DNA of 5,324 nucleotides from Actinomycetes bacterium (GTDB lineage Bacteria > Actinomycetota > Thermoleophilia > RBG-16-64-13), in the NCBI GenBank assembly GCA_021815245.1, contig JAKAHF010000212.1:1-5324 (forward strand), read 5' to 3'. This document shows positions 1-5,324 of this stretch, piece by piece; the first letter of the stretch is position 1; each line of letters begins with the position of its first letter. The position numbers and the translations under genes are program-made. Below the pieces are notes generated by a model. The model saw only the letters and a program-made list of their open reading frames with translations. It had not been told where the DNA came from and did no database searches.

Positions 1-2
1 AG

Positions 3-434
3 GGCAACACCGTCATCACCATCAGGCAGCTGTGCGAAACCTCGCCCGACGGGGTCACGCTGAAGAAACTGGCCGAAGCCCTGGGCGTGACGGCAGCGGC
101 CGCTTCGGTCATGGTCGATCTGCTCGCGAAGAAGAAGATGCTCAAGCGGACGCGGTCGAGAAAAGATCGCAGGGCCATCCTCATCCGGCTGACTCCCGAG
201 GTGGCCGAGCTCTTCGAGACAAGCGAGACGACCTTGCTTCGCACCTTCGCCTGTTTGGAACGGACCATGGGCGTCGACACCCTTCGCGATTGGCAACGCA
301 TCCTCATGACCGCCAACGCGGCGCTGCAGCAGGTGGTCGGCACTACCCCAGCGCAAGACGATGAGGAGTGCGCCGGCTACGACGTCGATACAGACGTGGG
401 ACCCGGCGCCGATGATGACAGCGACGCCGGGTAG
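3..434 (+). CDS. MarR-family transcriptional regulator, 5'-truncated by window edge
   Basis: The reading frame is open from the left edge (first full codon at position 3) and gives 143 residues before a TAG at 432-434. A second in-frame TAG follows immediately. The visible part holds a winged helix-turn-helix: a first helix around residues 20-27 (TLKKLAEAL), a recognition helix around 30-42, and a basic beta-wing around 48-63 with the Asp-Arg-Arg signature (D55-R56-R57) typical of MarR proteins. A helical dimerisation segment follows (about 65-115). Family members are cytoplasmic dimers that bind palindromic operators and often respond to small aromatic or acidic ligands. Only the N-terminal dimerisation helices appear to be missing. 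The last 27 residues are unusual: 11 Asp/Glu and no Lys/Arg. The GTG at 87 is an internal codon, not the start, because the helix-turn-helix begins upstream of it. The gene converges on the enolase-superfamily gene, so its target is unknown. Confidence 0.85.
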   Translation, partial: GNTVITIRQLCETSPDGVTLKKLAEALGVTAAAASVMVDLLAKKKMLKRTRSRKDRRAILIRLTPEVAELFETSETTLLRTFACLERTMGVDTLRDWQRILMTANAALQQVVGTTPAQDDEECAGYDVDTDVGPGADDDSDAG

Positions 435-461
435 TAGGGGTCGGCTGGCGATATTCCGCTT

Positions 462-1634
462 CTAGGCGGTGATGACCACCGGGGGCTTGCCCGGAGCCGC
501 GAGCCTCTTCAGAGCCTCCTCGTCCAGCTCCACGCCAAGACCCGGTCCATCGGGCGGATACAGGAAGCCCTTCTCATAGCGCACGGGGATCACGGCGAGA
601 TCGTTTTCGAGCGGCGCGCTCACGGTGTCGTACCGGTTGTGCAGGTTCAGCGGACCGATGGACTCCTGCTCGATCTTGCCCATCCAAGCGGTCGCGCCCA
701 AGAAGGCCGCCTCAACCGCGGCGCCGAGGCCGGTGTTGATCATGCATCCGCACATGACCGGGAGGTTAGCTGCCTGCGCGACCGAGACCCAGCGCCGCGA
801 CTTCAAGATGCCGCCGGCCTTGGGCACTTTCAGGAACAGTCCATCGGCGGCTTCCCGCTCGATGACCTGCAGCACATGACCAAGTTCCGCGGCCGACTCG
901 TCGGGGAAGATCGGCACGTCGACCTTGCGCCGCAAACGGGCAAGTCCGTCGATATCCCACCACGGCACCGGCTGTTCGGCCACGAAGATGTCGTACTTGG
1001 CCACACGCTGCAGAACGTACAGAGCCTGGTGATACATCCAGCCGCCGTTGGCGTCGATCATGACCTTGACCTTGCTACCCACGGCCGCCCGCAGGGCGCC
1101 GACCATCTCGATGTCCTCGTCGGGGGTGCGCGCGCCTACCTTGAGCTTGAGAGCCTCGAAGCCGGCCTCCACCAGCGCCCGCCCCTCGGCTTCTACGGCC
1201 TCGGCAGTGCCCGATGACATGACGAAGGCCAAGGCGATCTTTGGATTCGAGAGCCCGCCCATCAGCTTGTACACAGGCACGCCCAACGCTTTGCCCATGA
1301 GGTCGTGCAGGGCGTAGTCGACCAGGGCCTTCGAATGGTTGTTGGCCCGGGTGGCCTTGTCCATCTTGGCCACGATGGTCTCGATGTTGAACGGGTCTTC
1401 GCCCACGAGGATGTGAGGCGCGAAGATGGTGGTGAGGTTGTACATGATGGAGTCTTGACTCTCGCCCATGTACCAAAGCGACGTGTCGCCCGTCTCAGCG
1501 ACGCCGGTGATGCCCTCGTCGGTGTGGATCTTGAGGACAACCGCATCGGATTTGGTGACCGCGCCCCCGGACATGATCATGGGCTTTGCGAATGGGATCG
1601 ATACCGGGATGCACTCCACTTGCGTGATTCTCAT
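462..1634 (-). CDS. Mandelate racemase/muconate lactonizing enzyme family protein (enolase superfamily)
   Basis: This is a complete 390-residue protein, a normal length for the family. The N-terminal capping domain (about 1-125) includes the family-like segment DYALHDLMGKALG (106-118). It is followed by a TIM-barrel. Visible catalytic residues are the KxK pair K163/K165 (ALKLKVG), metal ligands D194 (DANGGW), E220 (AEQPV) and D245 (PDES), and the opposing lysine K269 (LFLKVPKAGG). This K..K arrangement is that of the MLE subgroup, whose members abstract an alpha-proton from a carboxylate and stabilise a Mg2+-bound enolate for cycloisomerisation, epimerisation or dehydration. At the end of the eighth strand the family's usual Glu appears to be Asn (N300 in GCMINTG), so the reaction cannot be assigned by analogy. 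The ATG start is supported by AGAGGT at 1641-1646, about 6 nt upstream. The gene lies 134 nt downstream of the dehydrogenase gene and may have its own promoter. Substrate unknown; possibilities include hydroxyproline-type, dipeptide or sugar-acid substrates. Confidence 0.9.
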   Translation of the reverse strand: MRITQVECIPVSIPFAKPMIMSGGAVTKSDAVVLKIHTDEGITGVAETGDTSLWYMGESQDSIMYNLTTIFAPHILVGEDPFNIETIVAKMDKATRANNHSKALVDYALHDLMGKALGVPVYKLMGGLSNPKIALAFVMSSGTAEAVEAEGRALVEAGFEALKLKVGARTPDEDIEMVGALRAAVGSKVKVMIDANGGWMYHQALYVLQRVAKYDIFVAEQPVPWWDIDGLARLRRKVDVPIFPDESAAELGHVLQVIEREAADGLFLKVPKAGGILKSRRWVSVAQAANLPVMCGCMINTGLGAAVEAAFLGATAWMGKIEQESIGPLNLHNRYDTVSAPLENDLAVIPVRYEKGFLYPPDGPGLGVELDEEALKRLAAPGKPPVVITA

Positions 1635-1672
1635 CTGCAGACCTCTACAAACTCGTTTGCCCTGCCCGCGGA

Positions 1673-1685
1673 GGCGGCAACCGCC
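1673..1685. other. Small GC hairpin in the leader of the enolase-superfamily gene
   Basis: GGCGG-CAA-CCGCC forms a perfect 5-bp stem with a 3-nt loop. It lies about 40-50 nt upstream of the enolase-superfamily start codon and inside its predicted 5' leader. No T-run follows on either strand, so it is not a convincing terminator. It could be a chance product of GC-rich DNA or a minor mRNA-stabilising structure. Confidence 0.25.
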
Positions 1686-1712
1686 GTGGCGACACTATTT
1701 AGTTTAGTTGTG

Positions 1713-1740
1713 TTTATCACTTCGCGCCGCAAGCCGTCAA
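1713..1740 (-). promoter_or_regulatory. Candidate sigma70-type promoter for the enolase-superfamily gene
   Basis: Read on the minus strand, TTGACG (1740-1735, 5 of 6 to the -35 consensus) is followed after 16 nt by GATAAA (1718-1713, 4 of 6 to the -10 consensus). This sits in the only AT-rich patch of the 134-nt gap. Transcription would start near 1706 and leave a leader of roughly 70 nt. The -10 lies inside a quasi-palindrome GTGATAAACAC (1720-1710; 4 of 5 arm bases pair around a central A), which could be an operator half or whole site. It was assigned by eye only. The gene could equally be read through from the upstream operon. Confidence 0.4.
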
Positions 1741-1746
1741 CCGTGC

Positions 1747-1763
1747 GACGCGCCGAAGCCGTC
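1747..1763 (-). terminator. UUCG-capped stem-loop just after the dehydrogenase stop codon
   Basis: On the minus strand GACGGC-TTCG-GC(G)CGTC folds into a 6-bp stem with one bulged G and a C(UUCG)G tetraloop, beginning 5 nt beyond the dehydrogenase TAG. UUCG tetraloops often cap intrinsic terminators and 3'-protective hairpins. No U-run follows (the next bases are GCACGGTTG), so full rho-independent termination is doubtful. A partial terminator or 3'-end stabiliser at the end of the three-gene operon is the more cautious reading. Confidence 0.35.
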
Positions 1764-1768
1764 CCAGG

Positions 1769-2674
1769 CTATGGCCGAGCGATGGTCACACCGGTAATGT
1801 GTTCCACCCAGCGGGCCAGTTCGCTGATGCTACCGCCGGGCCCGGCATGCAGAGCCGCCGCCCGCCAGAGCTGCTGCCCCGCGCCGCTGAAAGGCACAGG
1901 CACCGAGTTGTCGCCTGCCATCTGCATGGCGATGCCGATGTCTTTGAGCATGAGGTCGAGTTTGAAGGCGTCATCGAACGTGCGGCTGGTGATGCGCTGC
2001 TTGATCTGAGTCTGGCTGATCCACGACCCGCCGGTCGAGGTGTTCAACACGTCGACCATGGTATCTGGGTCGAGACCGCACTTGGTGCCGATGGCGAGCC
2101 CCTCGGCCGTGGCAAGGAAGGTCATGGCCGTGATCATGTTGTTGAGACATTTCATGGTATGACCGGCAGAGAGTCCACCGAGGTGGAACACCTGCGTGCC
2201 CATAGCCTCGAGCACGGGCCGCACCCGCGTGAGCGTATCGTCGTCGGCCCCCACCATGAACACGAGCTGCCCCGTCTGGGCTCCGATCTCGGCGCCCGAG
2301 ACAGGAGCGTCGACCATATCCACGCCGCGAGCGGCCAGAGCCTCTGCGGTCTGTAGGGTGAGCCAGGGTTGCGAAGACGAGGTGTCGAGCAGCAAGGAGC
2401 CCTCGCCGAAGCCCTCGATCAGGCCGTTCTCGCCGAGCGTCACCTCTTGCACCTCGTTGCCCGAGGGAAGCATGGTGACGACGATGCTCGAGGCGCGGGC
2501 CACACCAGCGGGCGACTCGGCCCGCTCGACTCCGGCGATCGTATTCGCCGCCCTTTCAGCGGCAGCCGGGTTCTTGTCGTAGACGGTGACGGGGAAGCCG
2601 GCACGCGCCAAGTTGGCGACCATCGGCAGACCCATCACGCCGAGGCCGACGAATCCGAGGGCGGGATCGCTCAT
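1769..2674 (-). CDS. NAD(P)-dependent beta-hydroxyacid dehydrogenase (3-hydroxyisobutyrate dehydrogenase / tartronate semialdehyde reductase family)
   Basis: This is a complete 301-residue cytoplasmic oxidoreductase of the usual family length. The N-terminal Rossmann domain carries GFVGLGVMGLPM (7-18). Asp33 lies at the end of the second strand (VYDKNP), which favours NAD(H) over NADP(H). The substrate-binding signature is DAPVSGAEIGAQTG (122-135). The catalytic lysine is K175 in GHTMKCLNN, with N179 nearby, and K244-D245 (LMLKD) lies in the C-terminal helical domain. Family members interconvert a beta-hydroxyacid and its semialdehyde, for example 3-hydroxyisobutyrate, glycerate or L-threonate-type substrates. 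The exact substrate is not decided by these motifs. The ATG is preceded by an excellent AAGGAGT (2687-2681) at 6-nt spacing. It starts 31 nt after the second DUF169 gene, so co-transcription is very likely, and it sits next to an enolate-forming enzyme that could act in the same pathway. Confidence 0.92.
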   Translation of the reverse strand: MSDPALGFVGLGVMGLPMVANLARAGFPVTVYDKNPAAAERAANTIAGVERAESPAGVARASSIVVTMLPSGNEVQEVTLGENGLIEGFGEGSLLLDTSSSQPWLTLQTAEALAARGVDMVDAPVSGAEIGAQTGQLVFMVGADDDTLTRVRPVLEAMGTQVFHLGGLSAGHTMKCLNNMITAMTFLATAEGLAIGTKCGLDPDTMVDVLNTSTGGSWISQTQIKQRITSRTFDDAFKLDLMLKDIGIAMQMAGDNSVPVPFSGAGQQLWRAAALHAGPGGSISELARWVEHITGVTIARP

Positions 2675-2705
2675 ACAGACACTCCTTCACTGTCGCGCTC
2701 GGGGA

Positions 2706-3482
2706 TCACGTGTCGTGCTGCTGGGCCAGCGACTGGGCGATCCCCTTCATGTAGCTCTCGTGAGCCTCTTTGCCCCAATGGTACTGGGGTAGGTCGATCT
2801 GGTTCTTCGCGGCCATGGTAGCGAGATTCCCAAGGATCTCGGCGAACAGCGCCGCCGGGATGGCCACGAAGAGCAGCCCCTCCGGGAACAGTTGCCGCGC
2901 CCGCATGCCGTGGTGCAGGCCCGATATCAGCACGTTCATTCGGCCGGTCGCGTGCGGCCAAGAGTACATGCTTGCGCAGCCGATGACCGAGGTGCCTCTC
3001 GCCTGCCAGGGCGCGCCGGTGTTGTAGCCGTGCGCGCGCATGATCACCTCGGCCTGATGAGGTCTCGCGGTGACGATGAGCAGATCGGGCTCGAAGGTCA
3101 GGTCGTCCAAGCGAGCGAAGAGCGTGAAGGGCGCCGCACCCACGGGCAGACGCACCATGTCTTCATAGACGTGCCGGTTGGCCGCCTCGCTGCCGTAGAC
3201 GCCGATGAGCGGCCCGATGCGGCCGCTCTCCATGAGCGGGTCGTGATCGATCTGGCCCAGCACGTACGAACCGGCCGCGCAACCCTGCTCGTCACGCGAG
3301 GCGTAGAAGGCACCTGCCTGTTGGGCTTCTCTCAGCATCTCGCAAAGCGCGACGCGCTTGGTGAGCTTGGGCAGACCGGCAGGCTCGACTGTGGAGAACT
3401 TCACGGCAACAACGGGGTAGTCGCTCCCTAGATCGCGCAGCGCGGCCAACCCGCGGGGGTCGAGCGTCGTGTGGTTCGGCAT
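2706..3482 (-). CDS. DUF169 family protein, second of a tandem pair
   Basis: This 258-residue protein has no predicted signal peptide or membrane segment. It matches the DUF169 (COG2043, function unknown) layout: DYPVVAVKF (21-29), LCEMLREAQ (46-54), a glycine-rich middle, RLPVGAAPF (111-119), FEPDLLIV (130-137) and GTSVIGCASMY (163-173). It has exactly three cysteines (C47, C68, C169), all aligning with cysteines of the upstream paralog. The paralog's Pro-Cys-x-Gly-Asp motif is replaced here by LHHGM (189-193), putting His190 at the Cys position. The ATG lies only 2 nt after the upstream gene's TGA, with GAGGGG 5 nt before it, implying translational coupling. The frame stays open far upstream, through the neighbouring gene, but that extension is out of frame with the neighbour's real product and is not coding. 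The function is unknown; a metal-binding or cofactor-binding role is an inference. Confidence 0.85.
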   Translation of the reverse strand: MPNHTTLDPRGLAALRDLGSDYPVVAVKFSTVEPAGLPKLTKRVALCEMLREAQQAGAFYASRDEQGCAAGSYVLGQIDHDPLMESGRIGPLIGVYGSEAANRHVYEDMVRLPVGAAPFTLFARLDDLTFEPDLLIVTARPHQAEVIMRAHGYNTGAPWQARGTSVIGCASMYSWPHATGRMNVLISGLHHGMRARQLFPEGLLFVAIPAALFAEILGNLATMAAKNQIDLPQYHWGKEAHESYMKGIAQSLAQQHDT

Positions 3483-3484
3483 CG

Positions 3485-4276
3485 TCACCCCTCGCCGCCG
3501 ACGTCCATGCCCATGAGCCCGGCCATTTTCGCGTAGATCGGGGGCTGCACCGCTCCTGGCCTCATGTCGTGGATCATCGGGAGGCGGGTCAGCTTGTTTT
3601 CGCCGCCCACGATGGTACGCAGACCGGTCATGAACTCGTCGAACTTCTGCCAAGCGATCGTGAAGATCATCTCGTCGTCGGCCGCCATGGCGGTGATGTG
3701 GTCCCCGCGACACGGCACCGCCACCTGATAGGCGCCCGACTGCAAAGCCGGGATCACTCCATACACGCAGGCGGCGTGGCCTGAGAGGGCCGTCGGCAAA
3801 TTGCCACCCGTCTTGTACTCGCGGGCCATGAGCAGGACCACCAGCTGCGACGAGTCGCAGTAGATGGTGACGGCGTCGGGCAGGAAGTCCGCGATGCCCA
3901 GCGGGGCAGAAAGCACGCCGACGTACTCTCCGGCCTCCAGCCGCGGGAACTGCTCTGCGTAGCGCCTGCCCGCCTCCCGGGTCTCGACATCGCCCGGAAA
4001 ACGGTTCTCGCCGTCGAGGAACTCCTGCGGCGGCACGCCCATGCCATAGCCGATCACCGGCTCGAAGCAATACATGTCCTCTTTGAGCATCGCGATGGTG
4101 CTCCCGTTCCTGCGCGAAAGCGCGAAGGTCTGGCAGAGGTTGTACTGGTGGCCCTGGTCTCGCTTGGGACGGATCGCGTCTGCCGGGATCTCCGCTTCGG
4201 CTCGCAGTAGCTTGATCGCCAAGGGATAGGTCTGCAGCCGAAGGAATCGCTCGAGATCGGCCGCGTCGTTGTGCAT
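3485..4276 (-). CDS. DUF169 family protein, first of a tandem pair
   Basis: This is a 263-residue soluble protein when started at the ATG at 4276. It shows the standard DUF169/COG2043 pattern: TYPLAIKLL (16-24), RPKRDQ (36-41), NLCQTFALSRR (46-56), DMYCFEPVIGYG (67-78), PRLEAGEYVGVL (111-122), LPDAVTIYCDSSQ (132-144), ALSGHAACVYG (163-173) and VPCRGD (187-192). The cysteines are C48, C70, C140, C170 and C189; the first, second and fourth match those of the downstream paralog. The family's biochemical role is not established. The start is uncertain. GGAG lies only 3 nt before ATG 4276, whereas an in-frame GTG at 4294 has GGAG at 5 nt and would add six residues. Longer starts at 4363 or 4402 would add sequence that does not resemble the family and covers the likely promoter. 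The gene leads the minus-strand operon and is divergent from the MFS gene. Confidence 0.85.
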   Translation of the reverse strand: MHNDAADLERFLRLQTYPLAIKLLRAEAEIPADAIRPKRDQGHQYNLCQTFALSRRNGSTIAMLKEDMYCFEPVIGYGMGVPPQEFLDGENRFPGDVETREAGRRYAEQFPRLEAGEYVGVLSAPLGIADFLPDAVTIYCDSSQLVVLLMAREYKTGGNLPTALSGHAACVYGVIPALQSGAYQVAVPCRGDHITAMAADDEMIFTIAWQKFDEFMTGLRTIVGGENKLTRLPMIHDMRPGAVQPPIYAKMAGLMGMDVGGEG

Positions 4277-4358
4277 CGTCTCCAGCTGCGTCACCAGCTC
4301 TCCATTCCGCGGCACGCTCTCGGTTCGGGCCGGGCCGCCGCTTTTCCGAACGTACGCA

Positions 4359-4387
4359 ACCATACTATTCTGCCAGACGGATACAAT
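4359..4387. promoter_or_regulatory. AT-rich divergent promoter/operator island between DUF169 operon and MFS gene
   Basis: The 147-nt divergent spacer (4277-4423) has one AT-rich stretch. On the + strand TACAAT (4382-4387, 5 of 6 to the -10 consensus) could serve the MFS gene, though no good -35 precedes it. On the minus strand TTGTAT (4386-4381) and TATGGT (4364-4359) at 16-nt spacing could weakly serve the DUF169 operon, so the two promoters would overlap. ATACTAT (4362-4368) and ATACAAT (4381-4387) are near-direct repeats 19 nt apart, a spacing compatible with a regulator binding on one face of the helix. All of this is by-eye reading. Confidence 0.3.
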
Positions 4388-4405
4388 CTCACCGGCCACC
4401 ACGAC

Positions 4406-4412
4406 AAGGGAG
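4406..4412 (+). promoter_or_regulatory. Shine-Dalgarno site deciding the GTG start of the MFS gene
   Basis: AAGGGAG is the only purine-rich Shine-Dalgarno-like stretch ahead of the permease frame. It sits 11 nt before GTG 4424, somewhat farther than ideal, but it supports this start over the internal ATG at residue 23, which lies inside the first membrane helix. Confidence 0.45.
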
Positions 4413-4423
4413 AAGCCCGGCCC

Positions 4424-5324
4424 GTGACCCCGCAGCGACTATGGACCAAGGACTTTCTCGTCATAACGTTCGAGAACTTCCTGGTGGCCATGAACTTCCT
4501 GGTGCTAGTGTCGGTCATCGCGAAGCATGCGAAGGACGAGTTCGGCGCCTCCACAGCTCTGGGTGGGTTCGCGGCAGGCATCTTCATCCTCGGCGCCGTG
4601 TTCACGCGCCCTCTCTGTGGCAAATGGATCCACCGGGTGGGCCAGAAACGCATGCTCTTCGCCGGACTGGTTCTCAGTCTGGCCCTCACCCTCACGTACT
4701 TCGTTGCCGATAGCGCGGCGACCCTCGTGGCGATCCGCTTCGTGCATGGTGCGGTGTTCGCCGCCGCTCACGTCGCCACCGGCACGATCATCACGGGCGT
4801 CGTGCCGAAGGAGCGCTACGGTGAGGGCATCGGCTACTTCGCGCTCAGTCAGATCCTTGCGAACGCTTTGGGACCGTTCATCGGTCTGCTGGTGATCCAA
4901 CACAGCGACTTCCAGGCCGTGATCATCGCCGCGGCGGCCACGACCGGGCTCGGCCTGCTCATCTTCCCCTTTCTCTCGGTGGGCAACGTGCAGCTGACAG
5001 AGGGGCAGATCAAGGAGTCGAAGGGCTTCAAGCTCCGCAGTTTCGTCGAGCCCAAGGCCGTGCCGATCGCCCTGGTGATCATGGTCATCTACCTCTGCTA
5101 CGCAAGCGTGGTCGCGTTCCTGGCCCTCTACGCCGAGGAGATCGGCATGGCCGGAGTGGCCAGTGTCTTCTTCATCGTGTATGCCTTCGTCGTCTTCTTG
5201 GCCCGGCCCTCTGTGGGCAGACGATTCGACCTGCGGGGAGAGAACTCGGTCATGTACCCGGCGATCATCGTCTTCGCCGCCGGGCTGACCGTCTTCTGCC
5301 AGGCCCGATATGGCTGGATGCTGC
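4424..5324 (+). CDS. Major facilitator superfamily transporter, 3'-truncated by window edge
   Basis: An uninterrupted frame starts with GTG at 4424 and runs off the right edge, giving 300 residues of an expected ~400. Hydrophobic segments fit membrane helices 1-9 of a 12-helix permease, roughly at residues 11-34, 45-61, 78-96, 100-122, 137-158, 164-186, 212-236, 243-262 and 275-293. A short hydrophilic loop (about 187-211) separates the two halves. MFS motif A is visible between helices 2 and 3 as GKWIHRVGQKR (66-76). Helix 4 carries RFVHG (105-109), resembling motif B. Helix 5 has the glycine/proline-bearing motif-C-like stretch GYFALSQILANALGPFIG (137-154). The protein sits in the inner membrane, and the substrate and direction of transport cannot be read. 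Its divergent position beside the DUF169/dehydrogenase operon suggests it moves that pathway's substrate or product. GTG was chosen because it retains helix 1 and has an upstream AAGGGAG. Confidence 0.87.
   Translation, partial: MTPQRLWTKDFLVITFENFLVAMNFLVLVSVIAKHAKDEFGASTALGGFAAGIFILGAVFTRPLCGKWIHRVGQKRMLFAGLVLSLALTLTYFVADSAATLVAIRFVHGAVFAAAHVATGTIITGVVPKERYGEGIGYFALSQILANALGPFIGLLVIQHSDFQAVIIAAAATTGLGLLIFPFLSVGNVQLTEGQIKESKGFKLRSFVEPKAVPIALVIMVIYLCYASVVAFLALYAEEIGMAGVASVFFIVYAFVVFLARPSVGRRFDLRGENSVMYPAIIVFAAGLTVFCQARYGWML

Noticed and set aside
402..431. Inverted repeat CCCGGCG/CGCCGGG with a 16-nt loop as a terminator between the convergent genes.
   Set aside because: It lies inside the MarR coding end, has a long loop and no T-run on either side, so termination is not supported. 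Rho-dependent or read-through ends are equally possible.
435..461. The 27-nt gap between the converging stop codons as a site of a small gene or terminator.
   Set aside because: It is too short for a gene, and no hairpin or T-run is visible.
639..1217. Plus-strand ORF of 192 residues opposite the MLE-type gene.
   Set aside because: It is antisense to an intact gene with all catalytic motifs, is typical of high-GC shadow frames and shows no domain-like pattern.
1799..2356. Plus-strand ORF of 185 residues opposite the dehydrogenase gene.
   Set aside because: It has shadow composition (many His/Arg/Gly), no recognisable motif, and the opposite strand is clearly the coding one.
2892..3431. Plus-strand ORF of 179 residues opposite the second DUF169 gene.
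   Set aside because: It is a GC-driven antisense frame with no start signal or domain; the minus-strand frame matches DUF169.
3483..4070. Upstream extension of the second DUF169 frame, giving a 454-residue ORF.
   Set aside because: The added ~196 residues lie in another frame of the well-supported upstream DUF169 gene, are Arg/Gly/Pro-rich and resemble no domain. The internal ATG at 3482 has a good ribosome binding site and starts exactly where the family begins.
4505..4903. Minus-strand ORF of 132 residues opposite the MFS gene.
   Set aside because: The plus-strand frame encodes clear membrane helices and MFS motif A. The minus-strand product is hydrophilic low-complexity shadow sequence.

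Overview
This window comes from a GC-rich bacterium, with GC-ending codons throughout all genes. It holds five complete or nearly complete accessory metabolic genes plus the tail of a MarR-type regulator. The sequence gives no firm taxonomic marker. A high-GC anaerobe, such as a member of the Coriobacteriia or a related actinobacterial or deltaproteobacterial lineage, is a guess from the overall style of the proteins. No RNA genes, insertion sequences, CRISPR arrays or integration scars were seen.

Layout from left to right: (1) the 3' part of a MarR-family regulator on the + strand, ending at 434. (2) Converging on it across a 27-nt gap, a block of four minus-strand genes. In transcription order these are two tandem DUF169 (COG2043) proteins (4276-3485 and 3482-2706), a beta-hydroxyacid dehydrogenase (2674-1769), and an enolase-superfamily enzyme of the mandelate racemase/muconate lactonizing group (1634-462). 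The first three are tightly packed (2-nt and 31-nt gaps) and very probably form one operon. The enolase-superfamily gene follows a 134-nt gap holding a UUCG-capped stem-loop and a candidate promoter, so it may have its own transcript. (3) Divergent from the DUF169 operon, a major facilitator superfamily (MFS) transporter starts with GTG at 4424 on the + strand and runs off the right edge.

Together the genes look like a small-molecule uptake and catabolism locus: a permease, an enolate-forming enzyme (epimerase, dehydratase or cycloisomerase), an NAD(P)-dependent dehydrogenase/reductase for a beta-hydroxyacid or semialdehyde, and two proteins of unknown function. The substrate cannot be read from the sequence.

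The most interesting point is the DUF169 pair. The two proteins are divergent paralogs sharing three position-matched cysteines. A fourth position is Cys in one and His in the other, which suggests a metal or Fe-S site and possibly a two-subunit complex.
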